A stretch of DNA of 64,000 bases from an uncultured Chitinophagaceae bacterium (GTDB taxonomy: Bacteria > Bacteroidota > Bacteroidia > Chitinophagales > Chitinophagaceae): contig CAISCV010000087.1 in assembly GCA_903883945.1 (NCBI GenBank), positions 1 through 64,000 of the forward strand, given 5' to 3'. The notes under the pieces were generated by a model. That model was given only the letters and a program-made list of their open reading frames with translations. It was not told the origin of the DNA and searched no databases. This document shows positions 20,027 to 30,575 of this stretch, in pieces; positions within the stretch are counted from its first letter, which is position 1; each line of letters opens with the position of its first letter. The position numbers and the translations under genes are program-made.

Positions 20027-22036
20027 ATGCAATTATTCAAACTCAGACACAGCATTTCAGTATCTATCCTATTCATTTTATTGCTTTGTAATAGTAAAGC
20101 AATCAGTCAGTACAATACCCTTTGGATACCAGATACACTCTCTGGTACAACTTTTAATTTAACAATCAAAGACACTTTTGCACAGTTCAAAAAAGGCAAT
20201 CAAACAATTACAGGTGCCATTAATAACAATAAGTTCTGGGGGCCCACCCTTATTTTCAATCAAGGCGATACCGTTCACATGTCTGTAACAAATAAACTAA
20301 ATGATTCTACCACTATTCACTGGCATGGAATGCACTTGCCTGCTGTTATGGATGGTGGCCCGCATCAGGTAATTCCAGCAGGCACTACTTGGCAACCCTA
20401 CTGGAAGGTGGTAAATAAAGCATCTACTTATTGGTATCATCCCCATTTGCACAACATGACCATGTCTCACCTCACAAAAGGAATTGGGGGGCTAATTATA
20501 GTAAGGGATGCTGAAGAAGCCGCGCTTGCTTTGCCGAGAACTTATGGTGTAGACGATATTCCATTGGTGGTAACTAGCCGCAGCTTTGATGCTTCCAATG
20601 CTTTTACAATGACCGACAATAAAACCATTAGCGAATATGGTGATACCCTCTTAACCAATGGCGTAACGCGTGCACAAATCAGTTTACCTAAACAGTATGT
20701 ACGCTTTAGAATACTGAATGCCGAAATAGAAAGAGGGTATAATATTGGCTTTAGTGACAACAGAATTTTCTATGTAATTGGCACGGATGGCGGATTATTA
20801 AATACGCCTGTTGCCCTCACTAGAGTTACCTTAATGGTGGGTGAAAGGGTAGAAATTATGGTAAACCTCGGTAATGATGCAGTAGGTAGTAGCTTGAACC
20901 TGATGAGTTACAATAATGGTCTTGCCTTCGGATTCCCTGGTGCAGAGCCCAACAAATCGGGGTTAAATGGTAGTTATCTAAACAACCTAAATTTTAATAT
21001 ATTACATATAAATGTGGTTGCCGCCACTGCAAATGCCATTACTTCGGTGCCTACAAAACTGGCTAACAATACTTACTGGAGTGCAAGTGATGCAACTGTT
21101 AGCCGATCTCTAACAGTTACTGCTGGTTCTGGTGTTGGGTTATCAGAGTTTTATTTTGACAATACTGCTTTTGTGTATAATACCATCAACAAAACGGTAA
21201 TCTTAAATAATATAGAAAAGTGGACAATTACCAATAGTCAGATATTTACACACGCCTTTCATATTCACGATGTAGAGTTTAAAGTTGTTGCAAGAAATGG
21301 TAGTGCCAGCAGCATTTATAGTTGGGAAACTGGCTGGAAAGATGTACTCTATCTGCCTAAAGGCGAGTCTGTTTCTTTTGTAGCCAAGTTTGATGATTAT
21401 TCCGATAGTATCCATCCCTATATGTATCACTGCCATTTTTCCAATCATGAAGATGGCGGAATGATGGGGCAGTTTGTGGTTAAGAACACGAGTAGTTTGC
21501 CCCTGAGTTTACTTAGCTTCACCACCGTATTGGCTGATAAAGAAGTTTCGGTAAAGTGGACGACTGCCAACTTGATTAGTACTAAGTCTTTTGCCATTGA
21601 AAGAAGTGCAGACGGCATTAACTGGTCTCAAATAGGCACTGTTTCTTCCAACAATTCTGCTAGCATAAACACCTATTCTTACACGGATGTAGCACCGCTT
21701 TTTGGTATCAACTATTATCGGTTAAAGATGGTAGACAACAACGCAAACTTCACTTATTCCAATGTACAATCTGTAGAGACAACTAGCAATGCCTTTCAGT
21801 TCAAAGTATATCCAAATCCTGCGAAGAGTAGGCTCTACTTCAACTTCACGGATCCTACTTATGAAGTTTATTATATGCGAGTGGTTAATCAATTAGGCAA
21901 AACAATCTTTATGTTGCCTCGTCCGCAATTGCAAAGTGGATTGGATATCAGTACTCTTGCCAAAGGAACTTATTTTCTTCAAGTAACGGATGAGAAAACG
22001 AAGAAAACGGTAACGAAGGAGTTCATTGTTAATTGA
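20027..22036 (+). CDS. Multicopper oxidase with C-terminal T9SS type A sorting domain
   Basis: Cu motifs HWHGMHLP, YWYHPHLH, HAFHIHDVEF, YHCHFSNHEDGGMMG; C-terminus FKVYPNPAKSRLYFNF...LAKGTYFLQVTDEKTKKTVTKEFIVN. Confidence 0.93.
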   Translation: MQLFKLRHSISVSILFILLLCNSKAISQYNTLWIPDTLSGTTFNLTIKDTFAQFKKGNQTITGAINNNKFWGPTLIFNQGDTVHMSVTNKLNDSTTIHWHGMHLPAVMDGGPHQVIPAGTTWQPYWKVVNKASTYWYHPHLHNMTMSHLTKGIGGLIIVRDAEEAALALPRTYGVDDIPLVVTSRSFDASNAFTMTDNKTISEYGDTLLTNGVTRAQISLPKQYVRFRILNAEIERGYNIGFSDNRIFYVIGTDGGLLNTPVALTRVTLMVGERVEIMVNLGNDAVGSSLNLMSYNNGLAFGFPGAEPNKSGLNGSYLNNLNFNILHINVVAATANAITSVPTKLANNTYWSASDATVSRSLTVTAGSGVGLSEFYFDNTAFVYNTINKTVILNNIEKWTITNSQIFTHAFHIHDVEFKVVARNGSASSIYSWETGWKDVLYLPKGESVSFVAKFDDYSDSIHPYMYHCHFSNHEDGGMMGQFVVKNTSSLPLSLLSFTTVLADKEVSVKWTTANLISTKSFAIERSADGINWSQIGTVSSNNSASINTYSYTDVAPLFGINYYRLKMVDNNANFTYSNVQSVETTSNAFQFKVYPNPAKSRLYFNFTDPTYEVYYMRVVNQLGKTIFMLPRPQLQSGLDISTLAKGTYFLQVTDEKTKKTVTKEFIVN

Positions 22037-22051
22037 TAATTCTAATTGATA

Positions 22052-22645
22052 ATGAAAAGAGGCATTGCATTATTCATTTGTTTGATAGGATTTGTTTTGG
22101 CAGGTAATTGCCAGAGCGAAAAGAAGATTACTGACTTCAGGCTGTTAAACATTGAAGGCAAATACATTTCTCTAAAGGATTATCCCCACGCAAAAGGGTT
22201 TATGATTGTTTTTACGAGCAATCATTGTCCTTTTGCTAAGTTGTATCCGCCACGGCTCAATGCACTCAATACAAAATATAAGCCGTTGGGCATTCCGGTT
22301 ATTGCCATCAGTAGTACCGATACCGTTTCTTATGAAGAGGATACTTATGAGTCGATGGTTGCAAAAGCTACTAAAGAGCATTTCAACTTCCCTTATTTGT
22401 ATGATGGTTCACAGACTGTTGCCAAAGATTTTGCTGCGCAAAGAACACCCCACGCTTTCTTAATCTGGAAAGAAAGCGATAGCTGGACCATTAAATATAA
22501 TGGCGCCATCGACGATAACGGTGCTCATCCCGAGTTGGTGCAAAAGCATTATTTGTCGGATGCGGTGGATGCTTTATTAAAAGGAAAAGAAATTAATCCG
22601 AAAGAAACTAAGTCCATTGGATGCCAGATATATTTTAGAAAATAG
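22052..22645 (+). CDS. Thioredoxin-like/redoxin family protein (AhpC/TSA-like), secreted
   Basis: Signal peptide; SLKDYPHAKGFMIVFTSNHCPFAKLYPPRLNAL...AAQRTPHAFLIWK; ATG at 22052 preferred over TTG at 22046. Confidence 0.85.
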   Translation: MKRGIALFICLIGFVLAGNCQSEKKITDFRLLNIEGKYISLKDYPHAKGFMIVFTSNHCPFAKLYPPRLNALNTKYKPLGIPVIAISSTDTVSYEEDTYESMVAKATKEHFNFPYLYDGSQTVAKDFAAQRTPHAFLIWKESDSWTIKYNGAIDDNGAHPELVQKHYLSDAVDALLKGKEINPKETKSIGCQIYFRK

Positions 22646-22770
22646 GACTCTTGAATTTATTAAACAGCCTCAAATGTCCTTTTTCTAATGATCTGAGTAT
22701 GTGGCCACAAACGCTAGGTGTGTTTAACAAAGTGAGAAAGCGCTTAGAAGTTTCGCTAAGTATACCAGCC

Positions 22771-22818
22771 AACTAATTTATAGGGCCTAAAAAAAGTTGC
22801 AAGTACTATAAATTAGTT
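22771..22818. other. AT-rich 13-bp perfect inverted repeat upstream of rpoN
   Basis: aactaatttatag (22771-22783) / ctataaattagtt (22806-22818). Confidence 0.6.
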
Positions 22819-22985
22819 AGAAAGAGCTTTGAAACAACTTTCGGGATATCATTCTTATCGGTATTTAACTACTATTAAACAATGCTTTTGGTTTTCTTAG
22901 TAAACCTTTTGCCTTCATTGTATAGTTGCATTTATAAATTACCATATTTTTACGCCCAATTATTATCGTATCAGGGTACTAGATT

Positions 22986-24476
22986 ATGGCATTAGGACAA
23001 TCATTACAACAAAAGCTTCTTCAGAAATTATCTCCTCAGCAAATACAGTTGATGAAATTGCTTCAGGTACCTACGGCTAATCTGGAGGAACGTATCAAGG
23101 AAGAATTAGAAGAGAATCCTGCTTTAGAAATGGGAGAGGATGAGGATACTAAAGAAACGGAAGATGAAATAAAAGACGAATTTGAGGAAGAAGAAGAGGA
23201 AAACTTTGATTTGGATGGAAGCGAAGATGAATATGAAAACCCTGATGTGAGCGAATATGTGGTAGATGATGATGGCGAAATTGCAGACTATAAAATGAAG
23301 GATGATAACTATCCCGAAATGGACGACAAGCAAACACTGCCCATCAAACTAGAGAATAGCTTCTTCGATTTGGTATTGGATCAGTTGGGTATGTTGGAAC
23401 TAGATGAACGTCAATTTAAAATAGCCGAACAGATTGTGGGGAGTCTAGATGATGATGGTTATCTGCGGCGTGAGCTCAGCTCAATAGCCGATGACCTAGC
23501 ATTCAGGCAAAATGTGTTGACGGATGAAAAGGAAATAGAAAGCATCATCAGAGAAATCCAACACTTCGACCCGCCCGGAATTGCCGCCAGAGATTTACAG
23601 GAATGTTTAATTCTGCAACTGAAACGCAAGCAAGGTGAAGGTATCAGCGTTCAGGTGGCGATTGAAGTCTTGACAAAATATTACGAAGAGTTCATCAAAA
23701 AGCACTATGAAAAAATACAACGTGGGTTAAGTCTTACCGACGATCAACTAAAGGAGGTTATACACCAGATCATTAAGCTAAATCCCAAACCAGGGGGAAC
23801 AATTGGTGAAATGAACAAGGGTGAAACATACATAATTCCAGATTTTTATATTGTAAACAATGGTGGTATACTTGAACTTTCACTTAACTCACGGAATGCC
23901 CCCGAACTAAAAATTAGTGAAGGGTATCGAGAAATGATGAAGCAGTACGACCGTGGTAGCAAGAAAGACAAGCGGCAAAAGGAGGCAGTGATATTTATTA
24001 AACAAAAAATAGATAGTGCCAAATGGTTTATAGAAATGATTCAGCAAAGACAGCAGACATTGCTCTCTACAATGGGAGCAATTATGCGACATCAAGAGGA
24101 GTTTTTCCTTACAGGGGATGTATTGAATATGAAACCGATGATACTTAAAGATGTTGCCGAAAGAACCGGGCTGGATATCAGTACCGTTAGTCGTGTTGCA
24201 AACAGCAAGTTTGTTCAAACAGAATTTGGTACCTATCGGCTAAAATATTTCTTTAGCGAAAGCCTTAGTACAGACAGTGGCGAAGAGGTGAGTACCAGAG
24301 AAGTAAAAGAGATATTAAGTAATATGATTGATGCAGAAGACAAACACAAACCACTTAGCGATGAGTTTCTGACTGATATGCTCAACGAAAAAGGCTACAA
24401 TATCGCCCGGAGAACAGTAGCAAAATACAGAGAACAATTAAATATATCGGTCGCAAGACTTCGCAAGGAATTATAG
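22986..24476 (+). CDS. rpoN: RNA polymerase factor sigma-54
   Basis: N-terminal QSLQQKLLQKLSPQQIQLMKLLQVPTANLEERIKEELEENPALE; RpoN box-like RRTVAKYREQLNISVARLRKEL. Confidence 0.97.
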   Translation: MALGQSLQQKLLQKLSPQQIQLMKLLQVPTANLEERIKEELEENPALEMGEDEDTKETEDEIKDEFEEEEEENFDLDGSEDEYENPDVSEYVVDDDGEIADYKMKDDNYPEMDDKQTLPIKLENSFFDLVLDQLGMLELDERQFKIAEQIVGSLDDDGYLRRELSSIADDLAFRQNVLTDEKEIESIIREIQHFDPPGIAARDLQECLILQLKRKQGEGISVQVAIEVLTKYYEEFIKKHYEKIQRGLSLTDDQLKEVIHQIIKLNPKPGGTIGEMNKGETYIIPDFYIVNNGGILELSLNSRNAPELKISEGYREMMKQYDRGSKKDKRQKEAVIFIKQKIDSAKWFIEMIQQRQQTLLSTMGAIMRHQEEFFLTGDVLNMKPMILKDVAERTGLDISTVSRVANSKFVQTEFGTYRLKYFFSESLSTDSGEEVSTREVKEILSNMIDAEDKHKPLSDEFLTDMLNEKGYNIARRTVAKYREQLNISVARLRKEL

Positions 24477-24518
24477 CTCATGAGTTATCTAATACTCTTT
24501 GTTTCTTCTCTTTTCTAT

Positions 24519-24552
24519 AACTCATAATTTATAACTCATAACTCATAAATAA
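24519..24552 (+). repeat. Heptamer repeat abutting the start codon of 24553
   Basis: aactcat-aatttat-aactcat-aactcat-aaataaATG; complementary atgagttat near the rpoN stop (~24480). Confidence 0.7.
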
Positions 24553-25188
24553 ATGACTTTCGCCTCTCGTCTTATTACTATAATTGCTAAAGTTATTTCC
24601 TACGTCCTTCACCCACTTTTCATCCCTACTTATGTTTTTATGTATCTGGTGCATCAGTTTCGTTTCGAATTTGCAGGGATAACGGATTGGCAATTAAAAA
24701 TGAAGATATTCAGTGTTTTCTGGATGACGGCATTCTTCCCCGCTTTTGCAGTGTTTCTATTATGGAAGCTTCAGTTTAGCGAGAGTATCTTTCTTCGGAC
24801 ACAAAAGGAAAGAATTATCCCCTACTTCATTTCTATGTTTTTTTATTGGTGGATGTATTACTTAAGCAGAACCTTTACCGACCAGCCTGATGTATTAAAG
24901 TTCTTTTATTTTGGCATATTTGCAGCAACTTGCTTTGGGGTGTTCATTAATAATTACATCAAGATTAGCTTACATGGCATCGCAATGGGAGGGGCAATGG
25001 CAGCAATCATTATGTTTGCATTCATCTATCAAGCAGCAACAGGTTATGCTATTACAGCAGTGGTTATACTCACTGGTGTTGTATGTACCGCTCGCTTTTT
25101 AGTAAGTAATCATACAAGACTAGAAATCTATTCAGGCGTATTACTAGGAATTGTTTGTCAATTAATAGGGTATTGGTTTGTGTCATAA
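24553..25188 (+). CDS. PAP2-like integral membrane protein
   Basis: Multi-TM; SLHGIAMGGAMAA and RFLVSNHTRLEIYSGVLLG resemble PAP2 motifs. Confidence 0.65.
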   Translation: MTFASRLITIIAKVISYVLHPLFIPTYVFMYLVHQFRFEFAGITDWQLKMKIFSVFWMTAFFPAFAVFLLWKLQFSESIFLRTQKERIIPYFISMFFYWWMYYLSRTFTDQPDVLKFFYFGIFAATCFGVFINNYIKISLHGIAMGGAMAAIIMFAFIYQAATGYAITAVVILTGVVCTARFLVSNHTRLEIYSGVLLGIVCQLIGYWFVS

Positions 25189-25344
25189 GTCTTAGGTTGT
25201 AAGTTTAAGACATAAGTAGTGAATACTAAGTAGTAGGTAATTGGTAATAAGTAAGCAACAGAATTTGGTAGAAAAGGTTACAAGAATGTATTTGTGGTTA
25301 AAGTTGTTTAGACTCCTTTTTTTAGACTTACCACTTATAAGTGT

Positions 25345-25365
25345 AACTAATAACTAATAACTAAT
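25345..25365 (+). repeat. Heptamer repeat aactaat x3 directly abutting ATG 25366
   Basis: aactaat-aactaat-aactaat then ATG. Confidence 0.8.
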
Positions 25366-27705
25366 ATGTGGTATCGTTTAGGAGCGTTTGTTTTAAAAAA
25401 TAGAATAGCGTTATTAATTGGTTTATTGATAGCTAATGTATTTGCGATTTATGAGGCATCTCAGGTTAAGATGAGCTATGATTTCTCTCGTGCTGTGCCT
25501 TCTGATAATCCCAAATTAATGGAGTTTCAAGCTTTTAAAGATAAGTTTGGCGAAGATGCTGCTGCGGTTGTGGTTGGCATAGAAAGTAAAGACTTCTTTA
25601 CTCCCAAAGTATTTAATGCGGTAAGTCAGTTGGGTAAGGAGCTAAAGACTGTCCCTAATGTGCAAGATGTATTAAGTGTGCCAGTAACCTTAAATCTCAT
25701 CAATGATACCCTAAATAAGAATTTCAAGTCTAAATCTATCTTCCAATCCAACTATACATCCCAAGCTGTTTTAGATAGTGATAGGAGAACTTTCGAAGGA
25801 TTACCTTTCTATAGAAGCTTGTTGTACAATCCCCAAACTAATAGTTATATCCTAGCAATAACTTTAAATCAGGATACAGTTAATAGTCCTAGGCGTACTT
25901 ATCTAATCAATACCATGCTTGAACCTATAAGGAAGTTCGAGAAAGAAACGGGCATCACTACAAAAATTAGTGGTTTGCCCTACCTACGTGTAGTCATTGG
26001 TGATAAGATAAAAGAAGAAATGAAGTTCTTCCTCATCGGCTCTTTACTCTTATCTGCTTTCACTTTATTCCTCTTCTTCCGAAGTGTAAGTGCTACTATC
26101 ATGAGCCTATTGGTTGTAGGTATGGGTGTTATTTTCAGTGTAGCTACAATGGTTCTCTGTGGCTATAAAATTACCTTGTTAACAGCCCTTATCCCACCAT
26201 TGATAGTGGTGATTGGAATTCCCAACTGTATCTATTTTCTCAATAAATACCACACATCCTATTTAGATACCGGCAATAAGGAAGAAGCCCTCAAAACAAT
26301 GGTAGGGCGTATGGGTATTGTTACGCTGTTCTGTAACATAGCTGCTGCCATTGGGTTTGCGGTGTTCTCCTTTACGAGTAGTGCTTTGCTGCAAGAGTTC
26401 GGAGTGGTTAGTGGAATCAATATCATGCTGCTGTTTGTTATCTCCCTCATCTTTATTCCATCTGTGCTGAGCTATTTGCCTGCGCCAGAAGCAAAGCACG
26501 TCCGCTACCTGAACAACAAATTCCTTGAAGATATTTTAGTTAAGATAGATTATTGGGTCTTCAATCATTCACGTTGGGTTTATGCCGTAACAGCGGCTAT
26601 TACTGTCTTTGCCATAGTAGGACTTTTCAGACTTAAAAGTGAAGGATTTGTGGTAGATGATATGCCAAAGACCGATAAATTGTATATAGACCTCAAATGG
26701 TTCGAAACCAACTTTAAGGGTGTTATGCCTTTGGAGATTATGGTAGATACAAAAAAGAAAAAAGGACTGATTCGAAGTACCCGCCCATTGGCTAAGATAG
26801 ATGAATTTTCCGAATATATTGCCGGCAAGCCCGAAGCCGGTCGCCCATTAAGTTTGGTTGAAGGACTAAAGTTTGCCAAACAAGCCTATTTCGATGGGGA
26901 TAGTATGAGCTATAATGTTCCTGCGGATGTAGATATGGCTTTCCTTGGTGCTTATCTGGCTCCCAAACAAGATAGTAGTGCAAAGCTTACCACCAAAAGT
27001 AATGCTGCCCTCAAACTGATGAGTAGGTTTGTAGATAGCAACAAACAAGTAGCTAGGATCAGTGTAAATATGAAAGACATTGGCAGTTATGAATTGCCTG
27101 TGTTCTTGAAGGATTTAGAGAACAAAAGCAACCAGATATTTGATACAACAGCTTATAAAGTAACCTTTACGGGTAGTAGCGTTACCTTTTTGGAAGGGTC
27201 TTCTTTCATTATCAAAGGCTTGCGAGATAGTATTTGTTGGGCATTTCTACTTATTACCCTCTGTATGCTCTATCTGTTCAAATCTTTCAAAATACTAATT
27301 TGCTCACTCATTCCCAACATCATTCCGTTAGTAATTACGGCAGGTGTAATGGGGTGGGCAGGTATAACACTCAAGCCATCAACGGTATTAGTTTTTAGTG
27401 TAGCACTTGGCATTGCCATAGATGTCACCATAAGATTTCTCATCAATTACAAGCAAGAACTACCCTATTATAAAGGAAAAGTAACACCTACGCTCGAGCA
27501 AACGATTCGTCATACAGGCATCAGTATCATCTATACCTCTCTGGTCTTAATAGCAGGTTTCATTATCTTTTGTTTTAGTAGTTTCGGGGGTACCACCTCT
27601 CTCGGATGGCTCACCTCTCTTACCTTGGTCGTAGGTACATTGACTAACTTAATTTTATTGCCTGTATTGATATTAGGGACTTCTAAGAAAGAGGATAAGG
27701 TATAG
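25366..27705 (+). CDS. RND superfamily / MMPL-like transporter
   Basis: 779 aa, two RND halves; GVIFSVATMVLCGYKITLLTALIPPLIVVIGIPNCIYFLNKYH and SVALGIAIDVTIRFLINYKQEL. Confidence 0.9.
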   Translation: MWYRLGAFVLKNRIALLIGLLIANVFAIYEASQVKMSYDFSRAVPSDNPKLMEFQAFKDKFGEDAAAVVVGIESKDFFTPKVFNAVSQLGKELKTVPNVQDVLSVPVTLNLINDTLNKNFKSKSIFQSNYTSQAVLDSDRRTFEGLPFYRSLLYNPQTNSYILAITLNQDTVNSPRRTYLINTMLEPIRKFEKETGITTKISGLPYLRVVIGDKIKEEMKFFLIGSLLLSAFTLFLFFRSVSATIMSLLVVGMGVIFSVATMVLCGYKITLLTALIPPLIVVIGIPNCIYFLNKYHTSYLDTGNKEEALKTMVGRMGIVTLFCNIAAAIGFAVFSFTSSALLQEFGVVSGINIMLLFVISLIFIPSVLSYLPAPEAKHVRYLNNKFLEDILVKIDYWVFNHSRWVYAVTAAITVFAIVGLFRLKSEGFVVDDMPKTDKLYIDLKWFETNFKGVMPLEIMVDTKKKKGLIRSTRPLAKIDEFSEYIAGKPEAGRPLSLVEGLKFAKQAYFDGDSMSYNVPADVDMAFLGAYLAPKQDSSAKLTTKSNAALKLMSRFVDSNKQVARISVNMKDIGSYELPVFLKDLENKSNQIFDTTAYKVTFTGSSVTFLEGSSFIIKGLRDSICWAFLLITLCMLYLFKSFKILICSLIPNIIPLVITAGVMGWAGITLKPSTVLVFSVALGIAIDVTIRFLINYKQELPYYKGKVTPTLEQTIRHTGISIIYTSLVLIAGFIIFCFSSFGGTTSLGWLTSLTLVVGTLTNLILLPVLILGTSKKEDKV

Positions 27706-27731
27706 TTGTAAGTTAAAAGTTATAAGTTATT
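27704..27731 (+). repeat. Heptamer repeat immediately after the MMPL stop
   Basis: agttgta-agttaaa-agttata-agttatt overlapping/following the TAG at 27703-27705. Confidence 0.7.
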
Positions 27732-27954
27732 TGTGTGAAGTGTAGTATTTTACAATATTAACTAATAGCTTTTTGGGCTTGCCTAGTCAGCCCACTTCAA
27801 ATTAGTTACAATCTTCGCTGCTATCGCACGCTTTTCAGGTGTGGCTTCGATACAGTAAAACCCTACTGAAAAATACGCATCTTGTGTATTGAACCCAAAT
27901 ATGTTGCAGGTGTGTAGTAATAGTCAAAATTGCACAGATTACAGGCAGGCAACT

Positions 27955-28285
27955 AAATAAACCCAATCATAGTAAGGATATAACGTATCGATGGTTAATA
28001 AACCCCATTCGTGTTAAGATAAAGGGTAGCCAACATAATATAAACCCTACCCGACTTACGATGTGGCGTATCAAAGCTACAATAAACCCCACCCAACCTC
28101 GGATAAACCCCACCCAACTGATGACATAGCATATCAAAGGACAGATAAACCCCGTCAGGGTTAAGATGAAGGAAATAAACCCCATCAAACTAAAGATTTA
28201 GCGTATCGAAGGTTAAATAACCCCTATCAAGGGTTAGATAAACCACATCTAAGGCTCAATAAATTCCATCAAGGGTAAGATATAC
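27955..28285. repeat. Array A: degenerate intergenic repeat with ~21-bp base period
   Basis: First C of the 'ATAAACCCC'-type unit (degenerate at the ends) at 27962, 28003, 28045, 28087, 28108, 28150, 28180, 28221, 28243; degenerate copy at 28264. Spacings 41,42,42,21,42,30,41,22,21. Confidence 0.75.
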
Positions 28286-28311
28286 CACTGGTGTTCAACC
28301 ATTTTTTATTC

Positions 28312-30339
28312 CTACCAGATTTTTATTCTTTCACTTTCGGGTTTATACATCTTATCGCCTGGCTTTACATCGAATGCTTTGTAGAAAGGAGTAAAATTAC
28401 TCAATGGTCCCAAGACCCTCCAGTTTTCTGGTGAGTGTGGATTGGTGAGAACCAACTGTCTCAGGCTTTCATCTTTTTGTTTGGCGCGCCATACTTGCGC
28501 AAATGAAATAAAAAAGCGTTGATCAGGCGTAAAGCCATCAATCTTTGTATTTCCTTTACCTTGCTTGGTCATTTTAAAGGCATCATACGCTATTGCCAAT
28601 CCGCCATTGTCTGCCATATTCTCGCCTGTTGTTAAAGCTCCATTTACATGTAGGGTATCCAATACGGTAAAGGAGTTGTATTGCTCAATTACTTTTTTGC
28701 TTCTTGCTACAAATTGCGCACTGTCATTGGTAGACCACCAATTGCTGAGGTTACCCTCTTTGTCATATTGTGCACCCTGGTCATCAAAACCGTGTGTCAT
28801 TTCATGCCCAATTACCAAACCTATACCACCATAGTTGATGGCATCATCTGCCTTGGGATCGAAGAAAGGAAATTGCAATATTCCAGCAGGAAATACTATT
28901 TCATTAAAAGATGGATTGTAATATGCATTAATGGTTGGAGGCGTCATATCCCATTCTGTTTTATCGACTGGTTTACCCACCTTATTAATAGAACGATTAA
29001 ATTCGAACTGACTACAAGCTTGTAGGTTTTCAAAGTAGGTATTTCTGTTAATGGTTACCTTGCTGTAATCTTTCCATTTTTCGGGATAACCAATCTTCCT
29101 TAAAAAGGCATGCAGTTTGTCTTTTGCTTTCGTTTTGGTGCTGTCGCTCATCCAGTCTACTTTATTAATTCTTGCTTCGAAGGCAATGCTTAGGTTGTTC
29201 ACCAATTCCTTCATACGCAATTTAGCATCTTCGGTAAAATATTGTTTTACGTACAATTGTCCAAGTGCTTCGCCCAGATTAGCGTCGGTAGAACGATACA
29301 TTCTTTCCCATCTTGGCTTAATTTTTTGCTGACCACTTAATGCTTTCTGGTACTCGAAAGAGGTATTTACAAAGTCGCTGCTTAATGCCGAAGATGCTCC
29401 CTTAATGATGGCTGCTTTAAGGTAAACTTTCCAGGTTGCTATTGGAGTAGCTTGCAATAATTCATCAATTTTTTTATAGAATGCAGGTTGATTTACATTC
29501 ACTGAGTCCACTTTTACACCAAGTGTACTCAAAACAGTCAACCAATCAAACGTAGGCATTTGTTTCTGAAGGTCTGCTACAGCCAGTTTGTTATAATTGC
29601 TTTGAGGATCACGTAGTTCTACTTTGGTACGATGACTACCAGCAAGTTGTTTTTCCAATTCATAGATGGCGTCTGTATTCTTTGCGGCAGTAATAGTGTC
29701 ACTTCCTGTAAGAACAAACAATTTTTTAAGTCTCCTTTTATAAGCGGCTTGTATCTTGAGAGTGGCTGCATCTGTCTTAAAATAGTAGTCCCTGTCAGGC
29801 AATCCAATGCCCGATTGATAGAAACCCAAGATGTTCATGCTGCTATTCTTATCGTCAGAACCAACGTAAGGGGCATAGAGAATGTCATTGTTTTTGGTTT
29901 GTTGTTTTGCAATGAAAGCAACTATTCCCTTTACATCTGTAAGGTCATCAATTTCTTTTAAAGTAGGCTTAATGGGGTCGTATCCACGTTTTTCTATAGT
30001 AGCAGAATCCATCCCTGCGGCATAAAAGTCGCCTACTTTTTGTTCGATACTACCAGCCGGTGTGCCACCCTTCGACACATCTACCAATATCCCTTTTACA
30101 TGTTCTTTAGTTACGTTATATACATCCAAAAAAGATCCAATCCTTGTTTCGGTAGGTGGTATAGTAGTGTTTTTTATCCATTTTCCATTTACATACAAAT
30201 AGAAATTATCTCCAGGCTTTACAGAGCTGTCAATATTTGCTTTCTCAATAAAAGCATGCCTCTTTTCTGTTTGTTGACCATAGGCCGATAGTCCTAATGT
30301 TACAAGGATTACAGCTATAAACAAGTGATGTTTCTTCAT
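28312..30339 (-). CDS. M13 family zinc metallopeptidase (neprilysin/PepO-like)
   Basis: PAGILQFPFFDPKADDAINYGGIGLVIGHEMTHGFDDQGAQYDKEGNLSNWW...GENMADNGGLAIAYDAF. Confidence 0.96.
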   Translation of the reverse strand: MKKHHLFIAVILVTLGLSAYGQQTEKRHAFIEKANIDSSVKPGDNFYLYVNGKWIKNTTIPPTETRIGSFLDVYNVTKEHVKGILVDVSKGGTPAGSIEQKVGDFYAAGMDSATIEKRGYDPIKPTLKEIDDLTDVKGIVAFIAKQQTKNNDILYAPYVGSDDKNSSMNILGFYQSGIGLPDRDYYFKTDAATLKIQAAYKRRLKKLFVLTGSDTITAAKNTDAIYELEKQLAGSHRTKVELRDPQSNYNKLAVADLQKQMPTFDWLTVLSTLGVKVDSVNVNQPAFYKKIDELLQATPIATWKVYLKAAIIKGASSALSSDFVNTSFEYQKALSGQQKIKPRWERMYRSTDANLGEALGQLYVKQYFTEDAKLRMKELVNNLSIAFEARINKVDWMSDSTKTKAKDKLHAFLRKIGYPEKWKDYSKVTINRNTYFENLQACSQFEFNRSINKVGKPVDKTEWDMTPPTINAYYNPSFNEIVFPAGILQFPFFDPKADDAINYGGIGLVIGHEMTHGFDDQGAQYDKEGNLSNWWSTNDSAQFVARSKKVIEQYNSFTVLDTLHVNGALTTGENMADNGGLAIAYDAFKMTKQGKGNTKIDGFTPDQRFFISFAQVWRAKQKDESLRQLVLTNPHSPENWRVLGPLSNFTPFYKAFDVKPGDKMYKPESERIKIW

Positions 30340-30575
30340 AAGTTACTTTTTAGTGACGTAGGTGTGCAATATATCTAGTTTTAAATTACAAAGCAGTTTT
30401 GATTGATTTATTTCATTCGGAAGATATCAATTAGATGCTGTTGGGTTACCAGTTTGTTTGAAATTGAATTCAATCCGAATGTTTTTACACAAACTTCTTA
30501 GTTCTGAATGACAACCAAAGATTTAAAAGTATTTAATTATTTGCTAATTGTACATTTCCCTTTACTTTTATGCTT

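Noticed and set aside
27967-28188. 73-aa minus ORF in array A (MMGFISFILTLTGFICPL...)
   Set aside because: Repeat-derived; hydrophobicity follows from the GGGTTTAT unit read in one frame.
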